Positions 26,501 to 36,445 are shown, counted from the first letter of the stretch. The stretch: 64,000 bases of DNA from Aequorivita sinensis (GCF_006346335.1 NZ_VDMC01000006.1:87816-151815), one strand, 5' to 3'. The notes: a model not told the origin generated them from the sequence alone. Program-made: numbers and translations.

Positions 26501-27904
26501 CTATACGTGAATAGCTCTGTCATCAGTCGCGGCAAGTGCAGCTTCTTTTACTGCTTCGGCATACGTTGGGTGTGCGTGACTCATTCTAGCAATATCTTCT
26601 GCACTAGCGCGGAATTCCATAGCTACTACAGCTTCAGCAATTAAATCGGCAACTCTGGCTCCTACCATATGTACACCTAACACTTCATCTGTATTTTTAT
26701 CTGAAAGAATTTTTACAAAACCATCAATATCACCACTTGCACGGCTTCTTCCTAACGCACGCATCGGGAATTGTCCTGCTTTGTATTCTACTTTAGCTTC
26801 TTTTAGCTGCTCTTCTGTTTTACCTACAGAAGCAACTTCCGGCCAAGTATAAACTACACCTGGAATTAAGTTGTAATTGATATGTGGTTTTTGACCCGCT
26901 ATAATTTCAGCCACTAAAGTTCCTTCTTCTGAAGCTTTATGAGCTAACATTGCACCTCTAACAACATCACCAATAGCGTAAATGTTGCTAATGTTTGTTT
27001 GAAGTTGGTCGTTTACATCAATCATTCCACGCTCAGTAACTTTTACCCCAGCGTTTTCAGCTTTCAGTCCATCTGTATAAGGTTTTCTACCTACACAAAC
27101 TAAGCAGTAATCACCTTTAAAAGTAACTTCTTTATCTTTCTTATCGGTTGCGGTAATTACAACTTCTTTTCCTTTTTTAGAAACATCAGAAACTTTGTGA
27201 GATAAATAAAATTTAACCCCTTGTTTCTTCATTGCTTTAGTTAACTCTTTACTTTGAGCAGCGTCCATAGTAGGAATAATTCTGTCCATATATTCAATAA
27301 CAGAAACTTCTGCACCTAAACGACGGTAAACTTGGCCTAATTCTAGACCAATTACTCCACCACCAATAACAACTAGGTGCTTTGGCACTTCTTTTAAGCT
27401 TAATGCTTCAGTTGAAGTAATTACTCTTTCTTTATCTAACTTAATAAAAGGTAGCGTTGAAGGTTTACTTCCAGTGGCAATAATTGTATTTTTTGCTTCG
27501 ATGGTTTCGGTTTTCTTACCGTTGGTTATATCGATATGAGTAGCATCTTTAAAAGACCCCATTCCCGTATAAACATCGATTTTATTTTTATCCATCAAAT
27601 AAACAATCCCTTTGGTAGTTTGATCTACAACAGAGGCTTTGCGCTCGATCATTTTTTTGAAATTAAGCTTAATATCGCCAGGAATTTCAATTCCGTGATC
27701 TTCGAAGTGCTTCATAGCATCTTCGTAGTGATGTGAAGAGTCTAATAAGGCTTTACTAGGAATACAGCCAACGTTAAGGCAAGTACCTCCTAATACATCG
27801 TACTTTTCTATAATTGCGGTTTTCATACCCAATTGTGCGCAACGAATTGCTGCTACATAGCCACCAGGACCAGAACCTATTACTGCTACATCATATTTTG
27901 ACAT
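26501..27904 (-). CDS. lpdA: Dihydrolipoyl dehydrogenase (E3)
   Basis: A 467-residue flavoprotein regenerating lipoamide in 2-oxoacid dehydrogenase or glycine-cleavage complexes. The FAD motif is GSGPGGYVAAIRCAQLG, the redox disulfide GGTCLNVGCIPSK, the NAD motif GGGVIGLELGQVYRRLG and the C-terminal base HAHPTYAEAVKEAA. The start at 27904 is chosen because it gives the family N-terminus MSKYDVAVIG. No E1 or E2 gene is adjacent. Confidence 0.95.
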   Translation of the reverse strand: MSKYDVAVIGSGPGGYVAAIRCAQLGMKTAIIEKYDVLGGTCLNVGCIPSKALLDSSHHYEDAMKHFEDHGIEIPGDIKLNFKKMIERKASVVDQTTKGIVYLMDKNKIDVYTGMGSFKDATHIDITNGKKTETIEAKNTIIATGSKPSTLPFIKLDKERVITSTEALSLKEVPKHLVVIGGGVIGLELGQVYRRLGAEVSVIEYMDRIIPTMDAAQSKELTKAMKKQGVKFYLSHKVSDVSKKGKEVVITATDKKDKEVTFKGDYCLVCVGRKPYTDGLKAENAGVKVTERGMIDVNDQLQTNISNIYAIGDVVRGAMLAHKASEEGTLVAEIIAGQKPHINYNLIPGVVYTWPEVASVGKTEEQLKEAKVEYKAGQFPMRALGRSRASGDIDGFVKILSDKNTDEVLGVHMVGARVADLIAEAVVAMEFRASAEDIARMSHAHPTYAEAVKEAALAATDDRAIHV

Positions 27905-27930
27905 CTTGTATGTGTTTTTTATTTGAAGAT

Positions 27931-27939
27931 GCAAAGGTA
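27931..27939 (-). promoter_or_regulatory. -7 box of lpdA
   Basis: Minus-strand TACCTTTGC, an exact TAnnTTTGC match, 26 bp before the ATG. Confidence 0.55.
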
Positions 27940-28072
27940 CAATACTGCTTAATAGTTTAAAAGTTTAGCGGTTTAAAAGTTAAAGTTTTATCATTAAAAA
28001 CTAATTGCTTTTATAATTTGACCACTCCTATAAATTTTCGCAAATTTGTGAAACAACAATAAAAAGACAATC

Positions 28073-29275
28073 ATGGCATTTAAACCAGCAGATAAAATTC
28101 AAGATTTACAATACTTTGGCGAATTTGGAGGCGTTAATCCTTCTATATCAGATTCTTCTACTTATACATTTCTTTCAGCAAAAACTATGTTCGATACCTT
28201 TGAAGGAAATGCAGACGGATGTTATCTTTATTCGCGACACACAAGTCCATCAAACTTATACCTAGGGCAAGCACTTGCTGCAATGGAAGGCACAGAAACA
28301 GCAAATGTTGCTGCAAGCGGAATGGGCGCTATCACTCCTGCACTACTACAACTGTGTAAAGCTGGAGACCATATAGTTTCTAGTCGTACAATTTACGGTG
28401 GGACTTATGCATTTCTTAAAAACTTTGCACCGAGACTAAATATTGAAACTTCTTTTGTAGATATTACTGAACTAGATCAGGTTGAAGACGCAATTACTGA
28501 AAACACTAAAGTTCTTTACTGCGAAACAGTGAGCAATCCACTTTTGGAAGTTGCCGATATTGAAGGACTTTCAAAAATTGCAAAAAAACACAACCTTCAA
28601 TTATTAGTAGATAACACTTTTTCACCGTTAAGCCTATCTCCAGCAAAACTAGGGGCCGATGTTGTACTTCACAGTTTAACAAAATTCATAAATGGAAGTA
28701 GTGATACCATGGGTGGCGTTACTTGTGGTACCCAAGAATTTATTGATAGTTTACGAAATGTAAACGACGGTGCAAATATGCTTCTAGGTCCTGCAATGGA
28801 TAGTTTGCGTGCCGCTTCAATTTTAAAAAACCTTAGAACACTTCATATAAGAATCAAGCAACATAGCGAAAACGCTTTGTATTTGGCTGAAAAATTTGAG
28901 GCTGACGGCTTAAAAACCGTATATCCAGGATTAAAATCGCATTCAGGACACGAGATTTATAAAAAAATGATGAACAAAGAATACGGCTTTGGTGGAATGC
29001 TAACTGTTGATGCTGGCAGCATTGATAAAGCTAATGAATTGATGGAGTTAATGCAAGAACGCAATCTTGGTTATTTAGCTGTAAGTTTAGGATTTTATAA
29101 AACATTGTTTAGCGCTCCAGGATCTTCTACTTCTTCTGAAATTCCAGAAGACGAACAAAAAGAAATGGGATTAAGCGATGGATTAATTCGTTTTAGCATA
29201 GGTTTAGATAACGACATTGAACGCACCTACACTATGATGCGTGAGTGTATGGTTAAAGTTGGAATATTAAAATAA
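28073..29275 (+). CDS. Trans-sulfuration-type PLP enzyme, methionine gamma-lyase-like
   Basis: A 400-residue member of the Cys/Met-metabolism PLP family. The PLP lysine is in LHSLTKFINGSSDTMGG, with YSRHTSPSN phosphate-binding and SGMGAITPAL loops. The PLP-lysine loop resembles methionine gamma-lyase and O-acetylhomoserine-type enzymes; the exact reaction cannot be fixed by motif. It is monocistronic with a terminator after it. Confidence 0.85.
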   Translation: MAFKPADKIQDLQYFGEFGGVNPSISDSSTYTFLSAKTMFDTFEGNADGCYLYSRHTSPSNLYLGQALAAMEGTETANVAASGMGAITPALLQLCKAGDHIVSSRTIYGGTYAFLKNFAPRLNIETSFVDITELDQVEDAITENTKVLYCETVSNPLLEVADIEGLSKIAKKHNLQLLVDNTFSPLSLSPAKLGADVVLHSLTKFINGSSDTMGGVTCGTQEFIDSLRNVNDGANMLLGPAMDSLRAASILKNLRTLHIRIKQHSENALYLAEKFEADGLKTVYPGLKSHSGHEIYKKMMNKEYGFGGMLTVDAGSIDKANELMELMQERNLGYLAVSLGFYKTLFSAPGSSTSSEIPEDEQKEMGLSDGLIRFSIGLDNDIERTYTMMRECMVKVGILK

Positions 29276-29298
29276 ATTCTTATTTGTTTATAATTTTG

Positions 29299-29328
29299 GA
29301 AGGGAACAGATAATCTGTTCCCTTTTTT
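29299..29328 (+). terminator. Rho-independent terminator
   Basis: Stem AAGGGAACAGA/TCTGTTCCCTT with T run after the PLP enzyme gene. Confidence 0.8.
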
Positions 29329-29385
29329 AATTTGCGTAAGTTTTTTCAAAATCGTAACATTACATTCCTAAAAATAAATTACACT

Positions 29386-30879
29386 ATGCAAAGCCAAGAC
29401 ATTAAGCCTACCGACCCAAAAAACGATGACGTTGTTGATAATTTTGAATTAAATATATGGGAGGCTTTAATACCTGTATTTGCATTAATAATAATGCTTT
29501 TTTACAATGTATTTGTAGCTTATGGTGATGATGCATTAAGTGGAAGTAACCAGTTTATACTCTTAATGGGAGGTGCTGTAGCTGCTATTGTTGGCTTCTT
29601 CAACAAAGTTAAGTTCGACCAAATGATAGAAGAAGTGGCCTCCAACATTAAATCGACTGCTGGGGCTATTTTAATTTTATTAATGGTTGGAGCATTGGCA
29701 GGAACTTGGCTAATTAGCGGGATTATACCAACAATGATTTATTATGGACTACAGATATTAAACCCGACAATATTTCTAGCTTCTTGTGTTATAATATGTG
29801 CTATTATTTCGGTGGCAACTGGAAGTAGTTGGACAACGTCTGCAACGGTAGGTATTGCCTTGATAGGTATTGCAGATGCTATGAACATTCCACTTGGAAT
29901 GACGGCTGGAGCAATTCTTTCTGGAGCTTATTTTGGCGATAAAATTTCACCTTTAAGTGATACCACCAACCTGGCTCCTGCTATGGCAGGAACAGATTTG
30001 TTTACTCATATTAGATATATGCTCTATACTACCGTTCCTACATTAACTGTAACTTTAATTGTATTTATAATATTAGGCTTTAATATTGATACTTCAGGAA
30101 CAGCAGACACACAAGCTATTTTGGCTTCTGTAGAAAAATCTATAAATGTAAGTCCGTGGTTGTTTGTAGTTCCAATCGCAGTGATTATTATGATTGTTAA
30201 AAAAACATCTCCACTTATTGCCTTATTAATTGGTTCCTTGCTTGGAGGTGTAGCCGCATTAATTTTTCAGCCAGACATTGTAGCCTCTGTTGGAGGAGGA
30301 ACTTCTTTAACTTTTGAATCTGGCTATAAAGGGATAATGAACGCAATAACCGTTGACAGTTCTATTGCGACGGACAATGAATCATTAAAGGATTTATTTT
30401 CAGCCGGAGGAATGTCTGGAATGTTAAATACTGTATGGTTAATTATATGTGCCATGACATTTGGAGGAATTATGGATGCAATTGGTGCGTTATCCGCAAT
30501 TAGTAGAGCGTTGTTGAAGTTGTTTCACACTACCTTCGGACTTTTTGCAAGTACTGTTGCAAGCTGTTTAGCTATAAACCTAACAGCAAGTGATCAATAT
30601 TTAGCTATTGTTGTTCCTGGAAAAATGTATGCACAGGCATTTAAAGATAAAGGTCTGGCACCAGAAAACCTATCAAGAACTCTCGAGGATAGTGGTACTG
30701 TAACTTCAGTATTAATCCCTTGGAATACCTGTGGTGCTTACCATAGTGGCGTTTTAGGTGTTGACACGCTTCATTATGCAGGTTATGCTATTTTCAATTG
30801 GCTGAGTCCATTTACTACTTTGCTTTTTGCAGCATTCAGAATAAAAATCAGACAGTTAGCTACAACCGAAACCGCATAA
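29386..30879 (+). CDS. nhaC: Na+/H+ antiporter NhaC family
   Basis: A 497-residue polytopic membrane protein with roughly 11-12 hydrophobic helices. The family segments are YFGDKISPLSDTTNLAPAM, ASDQYLAIVVPGKMY and SVLIPWNTCGAYHSGVLGV. It exchanges sodium for protons, possibly malate/lactate-coupled in relatives. The start at 29386 is chosen; an earlier in-frame start would add 18 residues reading through a leader. It stands alone. Confidence 0.9.
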   Translation: MQSQDIKPTDPKNDDVVDNFELNIWEALIPVFALIIMLFYNVFVAYGDDALSGSNQFILLMGGAVAAIVGFFNKVKFDQMIEEVASNIKSTAGAILILLMVGALAGTWLISGIIPTMIYYGLQILNPTIFLASCVIICAIISVATGSSWTTSATVGIALIGIADAMNIPLGMTAGAILSGAYFGDKISPLSDTTNLAPAMAGTDLFTHIRYMLYTTVPTLTVTLIVFIILGFNIDTSGTADTQAILASVEKSINVSPWLFVVPIAVIIMIVKKTSPLIALLIGSLLGGVAALIFQPDIVASVGGGTSLTFESGYKGIMNAITVDSSIATDNESLKDLFSAGGMSGMLNTVWLIICAMTFGGIMDAIGALSAISRALLKLFHTTFGLFASTVASCLAINLTASDQYLAIVVPGKMYAQAFKDKGLAPENLSRTLEDSGTVTSVLIPWNTCGAYHSGVLGVDTLHYAGYAIFNWLSPFTTLLFAAFRIKIRQLATTETA

Positions 30880-30985
30880 TTCACTCATAGCTTTTTCTTA
30901 TTGTTAAAATTTTAACCTATCGACAAAACCTATCGGATTATAAATTAATCCATTGAGTATTTCTATTAATTATTAAGGTAGTTCT

Positions 30986-30993
30986 TATCTTTG
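30986..30993 (+). promoter_or_regulatory. -7 box of ahpC
   Basis: TATCTTTG, 38 bp before the ahpC ATG, fits TAnnTTTG. A TTG at a usual -33 distance was not seen. Confidence 0.4.
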
Positions 30994-31030
30994 TACAAGA
31001 AAATTATTAACCTTAATAAACAATAAAATT

Positions 31031-31666
31031 ATGTCATTAGTAGGAAAAAATTTCCCAAACATCGCAGTAGACGCAATGAACGAAATGGGAGATACTTTTA
31101 AGTTAAATGTACTAGAAGAAGCAAAAAAGAACAACAAAAAAGTATTACTTTTCTGGTATCCAAAAGACTTTACGTTTGTTTGCCCAACTGAAATTCATTC
31201 TTTCCAAGAAGTACTTTCACAATTTGAAGATAGAAACACAATGGTAATTGGTGCATCTTGTGATACTCCAGAAGTTCATTTTGCTTGGTTAAACACCCCA
31301 AAAGATGAAGGTGGAATTGAAGGTGTTACTTACCCATTACTTGCAGATACTAACCGTAACTTATCTAACGCTTTAGGTATCCTTGATATCAAAAATGAAA
31401 AGTACGATGAAGAAACTGGTCTTTACACAGTAGAAGGTGATAATGTAACTTACCGTGCAACTTACCTAATTGATGAGGAAGGAAAGGTTTTCCACGAAAG
31501 TGTAAACGATATGCCACTTGGTAGAAACGTAAACGAATACCTAAGATTAGTTGATGCTTATACTCACGTTCAGAAAAACGGTGAAGTATGTCCAGCAAAC
31601 TGGGAAGAAGGTAAAGAAGCAATGGTTGCTAACCGCGAAGGAGTTGCTACATATTTAAGAAATTAA
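31031..31666 (+). CDS. ahpC: Peroxiredoxin AhpC (typical 2-Cys)
   Basis: A 211-residue peroxiredoxin. The peroxidatic Cys is in FTFVCPTEIHSF and the resolving Cys in GEVCPANW near the C-terminus. It reduces hydrogen and alkyl peroxides. No ahpF is adjacent; instead a thioredoxin-like gene follows after 3 bp, which suggests thioredoxin-type recycling, perhaps with the TrxB encoded at 51562. Confidence 0.95.
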   Translation: MSLVGKNFPNIAVDAMNEMGDTFKLNVLEEAKKNNKKVLLFWYPKDFTFVCPTEIHSFQEVLSQFEDRNTMVIGASCDTPEVHFAWLNTPKDEGGIEGVTYPLLADTNRNLSNALGILDIKNEKYDEETGLYTVEGDNVTYRATYLIDEEGKVFHESVNDMPLGRNVNEYLRLVDAYTHVQKNGEVCPANWEEGKEAMVANREGVATYLRN

Positions 31667-31669
31667 GAT

Positions 31670-31984
31670 ATGGTAGTAGAGCTAAAAGATGATAGCCTGC
31701 AGCAATTTGTATCTGAAGAAAAGAACGTAATAGTTCAATATTCTGCAGGATGGTGTGGCAATTGTAGATTGATGAAGCCAAAATTTAAAAAATTGGCGAC
31801 AGAAACTGAAGGTTACAAATTCGTTATGGTAGATGCTGAGAAGTTTCCTGAAAGCAGAAAGATGGCTAATGTGAATAATTTACCAACTTTCGCAACTTTC
31901 AAAAATGGCGAATTAGTAAACCAAGTTCAAACGAATAAAGTTGAACCTTTAAAGAGTCTTATAGATGAAGTTACCGGTAATTAG
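31670..31984 (+). CDS. Thioredoxin-fold protein (WCGNC)
   Basis: A 104-residue thioredoxin-family protein with active site WCGNCR instead of the canonical WCGPC, and the cis-Pro region NNLPTFATF. It is soluble, without signal peptide. It is linked to ahpC (3 bp) and overlaps the next gene by 20 bp, so it is likely the reductant partner of AhpC. Confidence 0.9.
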   Translation: MVVELKDDSLQQFVSEEKNVIVQYSAGWCGNCRLMKPKFKKLATETEGYKFVMVDAEKFPESRKMANVNNLPTFATFKNGELVNQVQTNKVEPLKSLIDEVTGN

Positions 31985-32213
31985 ACATATTCAGCGAAAC
32001 AATTCATCAGAACAGATAGAAAGCTGTATTGAAGTTTTAGAATCGTTTAGCGAATACAATAGGATTACAGATGAAGAATTGGACGTTATTGGAGAGCTTA
32101 TCACTAACCTTTGTGGTGCAGTAGAAGTTCATAAAATGATTGAAGATGGAATGCCTGAGCGCGATGCTGCTAATGCATTTGCACAAAAAGTAATAGGCTC
32201 TATAGACCGATAA
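31965..32213 (+). CDS. DUF6952-family small protein
   Basis: An 82-residue protein whose ATG overlaps the end of the thioredoxin gene by 20 bp. It is mostly helical, with TNLCGAVEVHKMI as its conserved core. As far as I recall, it follows ahpC-thioredoxin in Flavobacteriia, which is why I read it as part of this peroxide operon. Its role is unknown. A terminator follows. Confidence 0.8.
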   Translation: MKLPVIRHIQRNNSSEQIESCIEVLESFSEYNRITDEELDVIGELITNLCGAVEVHKMIEDGMPERDAANAFAQKVIGSIDR

Positions 32214-32235
32214 TTTTACATTTTATAATTACAAT

Positions 32236-32264
32236 AAAGGCCGTCTAAATTTAGACGGCCTTTT
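32236..32264 (+). terminator. Terminator of the ahpC operon
   Basis: Stem AAAGGCCGTCTAAA/TTTAGACGGCCTTT plus T-rich tail. Confidence 0.85.
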
Positions 32265-32393
32265 CTTTTGTATATAGTATACTAAACACATCTATTTTAA
32301 CAATCGAGCAAAAAACTCTTTTCTTTAAGAACTTGTTGATAGATTAACAAAAAACGAATTCTTATCTTTATCCCTCATTTAAAAAGAAATAAT

Positions 32394-32894
32394 ATGGCAC
32401 ATATAAAATTAGGTGGAAAAGACATCGAAACAATTGGAAGTCTACCACAAGTTGGAGATTCGGCTCCAGATTTTGAATTAACTTCAGAAGATTTAAGCGC
32501 TAAGAAGTTATCAGACTACAAAGGATCCCGAGTTGTAATGAACATCTTCCCGAGTATTGACACTAACGTTTGTGCTACCTCAGTAAGAAAGTTCAACGAA
32601 AAAGCTACAGGCTTAGACAACACAAAAGTGTTGTGCATTTCAAAAGACCTTCCTTTCGCTCATAAGCGTTTTGTAAGTGAAGAAGAATTGAGAAACGTAA
32701 ATAACCTATCAGACTTTCGCACTGGAGAGTTTGGAAAAAATTATGGAGTGGAGATGACTACTGGTGCTTTAAAAGGTCTTCATTCAAGAGCAGTTGTTGT
32801 TTTAGATGAAGAAGGAAAAGTAATCCATAGTCAACTAGTTCCAGAGATTGGAGAAGAACCAGATTATCTTTCTGCACTAAAAACACTTTTATAA
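32394..32894 (+). CDS. tpx: Thiol peroxidase (Tpx)
   Basis: A 166-residue atypical 2-Cys peroxiredoxin. The peroxidatic Cys is in SIDTNVCATSVRKFN and the second Cys in VLCISKDLPFAHKRF, as in Tpx. It removes hydroperoxides with thioredoxin. Its TAA overlaps the next ATG (TAATG), coupling it to dgkA. Confidence 0.94.
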   Translation: MAHIKLGGKDIETIGSLPQVGDSAPDFELTSEDLSAKKLSDYKGSRVVMNIFPSIDTNVCATSVRKFNEKATGLDNTKVLCISKDLPFAHKRFVSEEELRNVNNLSDFRTGEFGKNYGVEMTTGALKGLHSRAVVVLDEEGKVIHSQLVPEIGEEPDYLSALKTLL

Positions 32895-33253
32895 TGTGGG
32901 AAACCTTTTTAGGTAAACGCCTTAAAGGAGCTGGCTATGCTATAAAAGGTGCTTACTTATTGCTTCGCACTGAACCAAGCATTCAAGTTCAAGCTACAAT
33001 AGGTGTATTAATGACTATTGCAGGTTTCTATTTTGAAATTTCCACTACGGAGTGGATGTTTCAGGTTTTTGCGATAGGGTTAGTTTTAGGTTTAGAGGGG
33101 CTAAATTCGGCAATTGAAGGAATAGCAGATTTTATTCATCCTAATTTTCACACTAAAATTGGCTTTATAAAAGACATTGCTGCAGGTGCAGTATTCTTTG
33201 CTGCAATTACAGCAGTAATTATAGGATGCATTATTTATATTCCGAAATTTTAA
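32894..33253 (+). CDS. dgkA: Diacylglycerol kinase (DgkA)
   Basis: A 119-residue membrane protein with three hydrophobic helices and the catalytic-helix signature GLEGLNSAIEGIADFI, close to the canonical ELLNSAIEAVVD. It phosphorylates diacylglycerol or undecaprenol in the inner membrane. It is translationally coupled to tpx by TAATG. A hairpin terminator follows before ftsK. Confidence 0.9.
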   Translation: MWETFLGKRLKGAGYAIKGAYLLLRTEPSIQVQATIGVLMTIAGFYFEISTTEWMFQVFAIGLVLGLEGLNSAIEGIADFIHPNFHTKIGFIKDIAAGAVFFAAITAVIIGCIIYIPKF

Positions 33254-33279
33254 AAATTCAGATTAGTTTCCTTTATTTT

Positions 33280-33312
33280 AGAAGTTTATACTCGCAAAAA
33301 GTATAAACTTCT
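33280..33312 (+). terminator. Hairpin after dgkA
   Basis: Twelve-bp perfect stem AGAAGTTTATAC/GTATAAACTTCT with a short A/T-rich tail; a weaker T run than others here. Confidence 0.6.
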
Positions 33313-33374
33313 AATATTTAATATTTAAAAACGATTTAAAAATTTGAAGTTTACATTTTGAAAAATACAAGTTC

Positions 33375-33382
33375 TATATTTG
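33375..33382 (+). promoter_or_regulatory. -7 box of ftsK
   Basis: TATATTTG lies 31 bp before the ftsK ATG. Confidence 0.4.
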
Positions 33383-33413
33383 TATTTTTGCAAAAAAGAC
33401 AACTGTTCCATTA

Positions 33414-35795
33414 ATGGCCAAGAAAAAGAAAAAAACCGCCAAGACACCGCGTAAAAAAATAAGTTTTAAGTTATCTAAACAACAAAAAATAATTTTAGGT
33501 AGCTTTTTATTTTTGTTAGGGGCTGCTCTTTTGATTTCATTTACCTCGTATTTTTTTACTTGGAAAATCGATCAAAGCGAAATTGGTATTTTTAACGAAC
33601 GTGAACTTCAAACAGAAAACTTATTAAATAAGTTTGGAGCTAACATAGCTCACTTTTTTATATATGACGGTTTTGGAATAGCTGCCTATTTTCTAGCCAT
33701 TCTCATTGGTCTTACAGGAGTGTATTACTTCTTTGATTTTGCCAAAAAACAATTGTTAAGATTCTGGTTCTGGGGATTATTATTAATGCTATGGTTCTCC
33801 ATTTTCTTCGGATTCTTCAATGAAAAAACAACACTTTTAAGCGGAATCATTGGTTACGAGGCCAATGATTATATGCAAGATTACTTAGGGTTAATCGGAA
33901 CTATATTGGTGATGACATTTATCCTTATCATCTATCTAGTTGTCCGCCTTAAACTTACTCCTGAGACAGTAATTGGTGCGATTAAAAAATCTAAAAATGA
34001 GATAATTTCAGAATTCAAATCAACCGAATCTACGCCAAAAGCTAAGATTTCTGAAGAAGGTATAAACACAAACACTTCTAATTCAGAAGAAGTGTCAAAA
34101 CCAACAGAAGAAAAATCTTTTGAGGTTGTGGAAAAGCCAACTCCTACTCCACCCTCACCTCCTTCAGAAAAACTTATTTTAAAATCTGAAACAGAAGGAG
34201 ATGTTGAAATGGAGGTCGAACAAGCAGCTGAAGAAGAAGAGGTTGACACTTTAAGTGAAAAGCTTGTAAAAGACTATGGGGAATTCGACCCAAGATTGGA
34301 ATTGAGTAAATACAGATTTCCAACGCTAGAGTTATTACGCGACCATACTATAGGCGGAGCAATTACCATTGACCAAGAAGAACTTGAAGAAAACAAGAAT
34401 AGAATTGTAGAAACGCTTAACAATTATAAAATAGGTATTGCAAATATTAAAGCTACTGTTGGACCAACTGTAACGCTTTATGAAATTGTACCTGATGCTG
34501 GAGTTCGAATTTCTAAAATTAAAAACTTAGAGGACGATATTGCACTTTCACTTTCTGCCTTAGGAATTAGAATTATTGCTCCTATTCCAGGACGCGGTAC
34601 CATAGGTATTGAAGTTCCTAATAAAAACCCTAAAATAGTTTCAATGCGTTCTGTAATTGGATCGGCAAAATTTCAAAATGCTGAAATGGAACTGCCAATT
34701 GCTTTCGGAAAGACTATTAGCAACGAAACTTTTGTAGTTGATCTTGCAAAAATGCCTCACTTACTTATGGCAGGGGCTACAGGTCAAGGTAAATCGGTTG
34801 GACTTAACGCAATTCTTACCTCCCTCTTATACAAGAAGCATCCAGCTGAAGTAAAATTTGTATTAGTAGATCCAAAAAAGGTTGAGCTTACGCTTTTCAA
34901 CAAAATTGAACGTCACTTTTTAGCTAAGCTCCCAGATTCAGAAGAAGCAATTATCACCGATACAACTAAGGTTATCAATACTTTAAACTCCCTTTGTATT
35001 GAAATGGATGCTCGTTACGATTTGCTAAAAGATGCAATGGTGCGTAACATTAAAGAGTACAATACTAAATTCAAAAACAGAAAACTAAACCCTAATGACG
35101 GGCATAGATTTTTACCGTATATCGTATTAGTAATCGATGAGTTTGCAGATTTAATTATGACTGCAGGAAAAGAAGTTGAAACTCCTATCGCTCGACTTGC
35201 TCAGTTAGCTCGTGCTATTGGAATTCACTTAATTGTAGCTACACAACGACCATCTGTAAATGTTATTACTGGTATTATTAAAGCAAACTTCCCTGCTAGA
35301 ATTGCTTTTAGAGTAACAAGTAAAATAGACTCCCGTACCATTCTAGATAATTCTGGAGCCGATCAGCTTATTGGTCGTGGGGATATGTTGTACACTCAAG
35401 GTAATGAGCTAACTCGTTTACAGTGTGCATTTGTTGATACACCAGAAGTAGATGATATTACAGATTTTATCGGTTCGCAAAAAGCATTTCCAGATGCTCA
35501 CCTACTTCCTGAATACGTTGGAGAGGAAGGTGGCACAACTCTTGATAATGACATAGAGGAACGCGATAAACTGTTCCGTGAAGCAGCCGAAGTTCTTGTA
35601 ATTGCCCAGCAAGGTTCCGCCTCATTACTACAGCGAAAGCTAAAGTTGGGGTATAACAGAGCTGGTAGAATTATAGATCAATTAGAAGCGGCTGGAATTG
35701 TTGGCCCTTTTGAAGGCAGCAAAGCAAGATCAGTTTTAGTTCCAACTATTGACGCATTAAATCAATTATTAGAAAACGAAACAAAAAATATCTAA
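33414..35795 (+). CDS. ftsK: DNA translocase FtsK/SpoIIIE
   Basis: A 793-residue chromosome translocase. A basic N-terminus and four membrane helices (about residues 20-185) are followed by a Pro/Ser/Glu-rich linker (about 200-290), the alpha/beta motor with Walker A GATGQGKSVG and DEFADLIMTAGKE, and a C-terminal gamma winged helix (LLQRKLKLGYNRAGRIIDQLEAAGIVG) for KOPS recognition. It heads an operon with LolA- and LptF/G-like genes. Confidence 0.95.
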   Translation: MAKKKKKTAKTPRKKISFKLSKQQKIILGSFLFLLGAALLISFTSYFFTWKIDQSEIGIFNERELQTENLLNKFGANIAHFFIYDGFGIAAYFLAILIGLTGVYYFFDFAKKQLLRFWFWGLLLMLWFSIFFGFFNEKTTLLSGIIGYEANDYMQDYLGLIGTILVMTFILIIYLVVRLKLTPETVIGAIKKSKNEIISEFKSTESTPKAKISEEGINTNTSNSEEVSKPTEEKSFEVVEKPTPTPPSPPSEKLILKSETEGDVEMEVEQAAEEEEVDTLSEKLVKDYGEFDPRLELSKYRFPTLELLRDHTIGGAITIDQEELEENKNRIVETLNNYKIGIANIKATVGPTVTLYEIVPDAGVRISKIKNLEDDIALSLSALGIRIIAPIPGRGTIGIEVPNKNPKIVSMRSVIGSAKFQNAEMELPIAFGKTISNETFVVDLAKMPHLLMAGATGQGKSVGLNAILTSLLYKKHPAEVKFVLVDPKKVELTLFNKIERHFLAKLPDSEEAIITDTTKVINTLNSLCIEMDARYDLLKDAMVRNIKEYNTKFKNRKLNPNDGHRFLPYIVLVIDEFADLIMTAGKEVETPIARLAQLARAIGIHLIVATQRPSVNVITGIIKANFPARIAFRVTSKIDSRTILDNSGADQLIGRGDMLYTQGNELTRLQCAFVDTPEVDDITDFIGSQKAFPDAHLLPEYVGEEGGTTLDNDIEERDKLFREAAEVLVIAQQGSASLLQRKLKLGYNRAGRIIDQLEAAGIVGPFEGSKARSVLVPTIDALNQLLENETKNI

Positions 35796-35796
35796 A

Positions 35797-36435
35797 ATGA
35801 AAAAATTAAGCATTATTTTAATAGCTCTTTTTATCACTACATTCACACAAGCACAAGATGCTAAATCTTTACTTAAAGAGGTTTCTGATAAAGTGAAAAG
35901 CTATGATAACATAGCAATAGATTTCAAATACAACTTAAACAATTCAAAAGAAAACGTAAATCAAGACACTCGTGGCGACGTAACACTACAGGGAGACAAA
36001 TACGTTTTGAATATGTTAGGGACAACCCGAATTTTCGACGGTAAAAAAATATATACTATCGTTCCTGAAGATGAAGAAGTAACTATTTCTTCTTACAACC
36101 CAAAAGATGACAAGGAAATTACTCCTTCAAAAATGTTGACTTTTTACGAAAACGGTTACAACTACAAAATGGACATTGTTCAAAATGTAAAAGGAAGAAA
36201 AATTCAATATGTAAAGTTGATGCCAATCGACTCTAACGCAGAAATTAAAAACATTCTATTAGGGATTGATGTGCAGACAAAACACATCTACAAATTGATA
36301 CAAACAGATAACCAAGGAACAAAATACACGCTTACAGTAAATTCTTTTAAGACAAACCTACCTGTTTCAAAAACCTTATTTACTTTTGACGAGGCTAAGT
36401 ACAAAAAAGACGGCTACTACATCAACAACCTATAA
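35797..36435 (+). CDS. LolA-like periplasmic lipoprotein carrier
   Basis: A 212-residue exported protein: signal peptide MKKLSIILIALFITTFTQA, then the concave LolA/LolB-type beta barrel with GDVTLQGDKYVLNM. LolA carries lipoproteins from LolCDE to the outer membrane. It starts one base after the ftsK stop and precedes an LptF/G-like permease, a common Bacteroidota order. Confidence 0.85.
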   Translation: MKKLSIILIALFITTFTQAQDAKSLLKEVSDKVKSYDNIAIDFKYNLNNSKENVNQDTRGDVTLQGDKYVLNMLGTTRIFDGKKIYTIVPEDEEVTISSYNPKDDKEITPSKMLTFYENGYNYKMDIVQNVKGRKIQYVKLMPIDSNAEIKNILLGIDVQTKHIYKLIQTDNQGTKYTLTVNSFKTNLPVSKTLFTFDEAKYKKDGYYINNL

Positions 36436-36445
36436 GCCCTTATAA

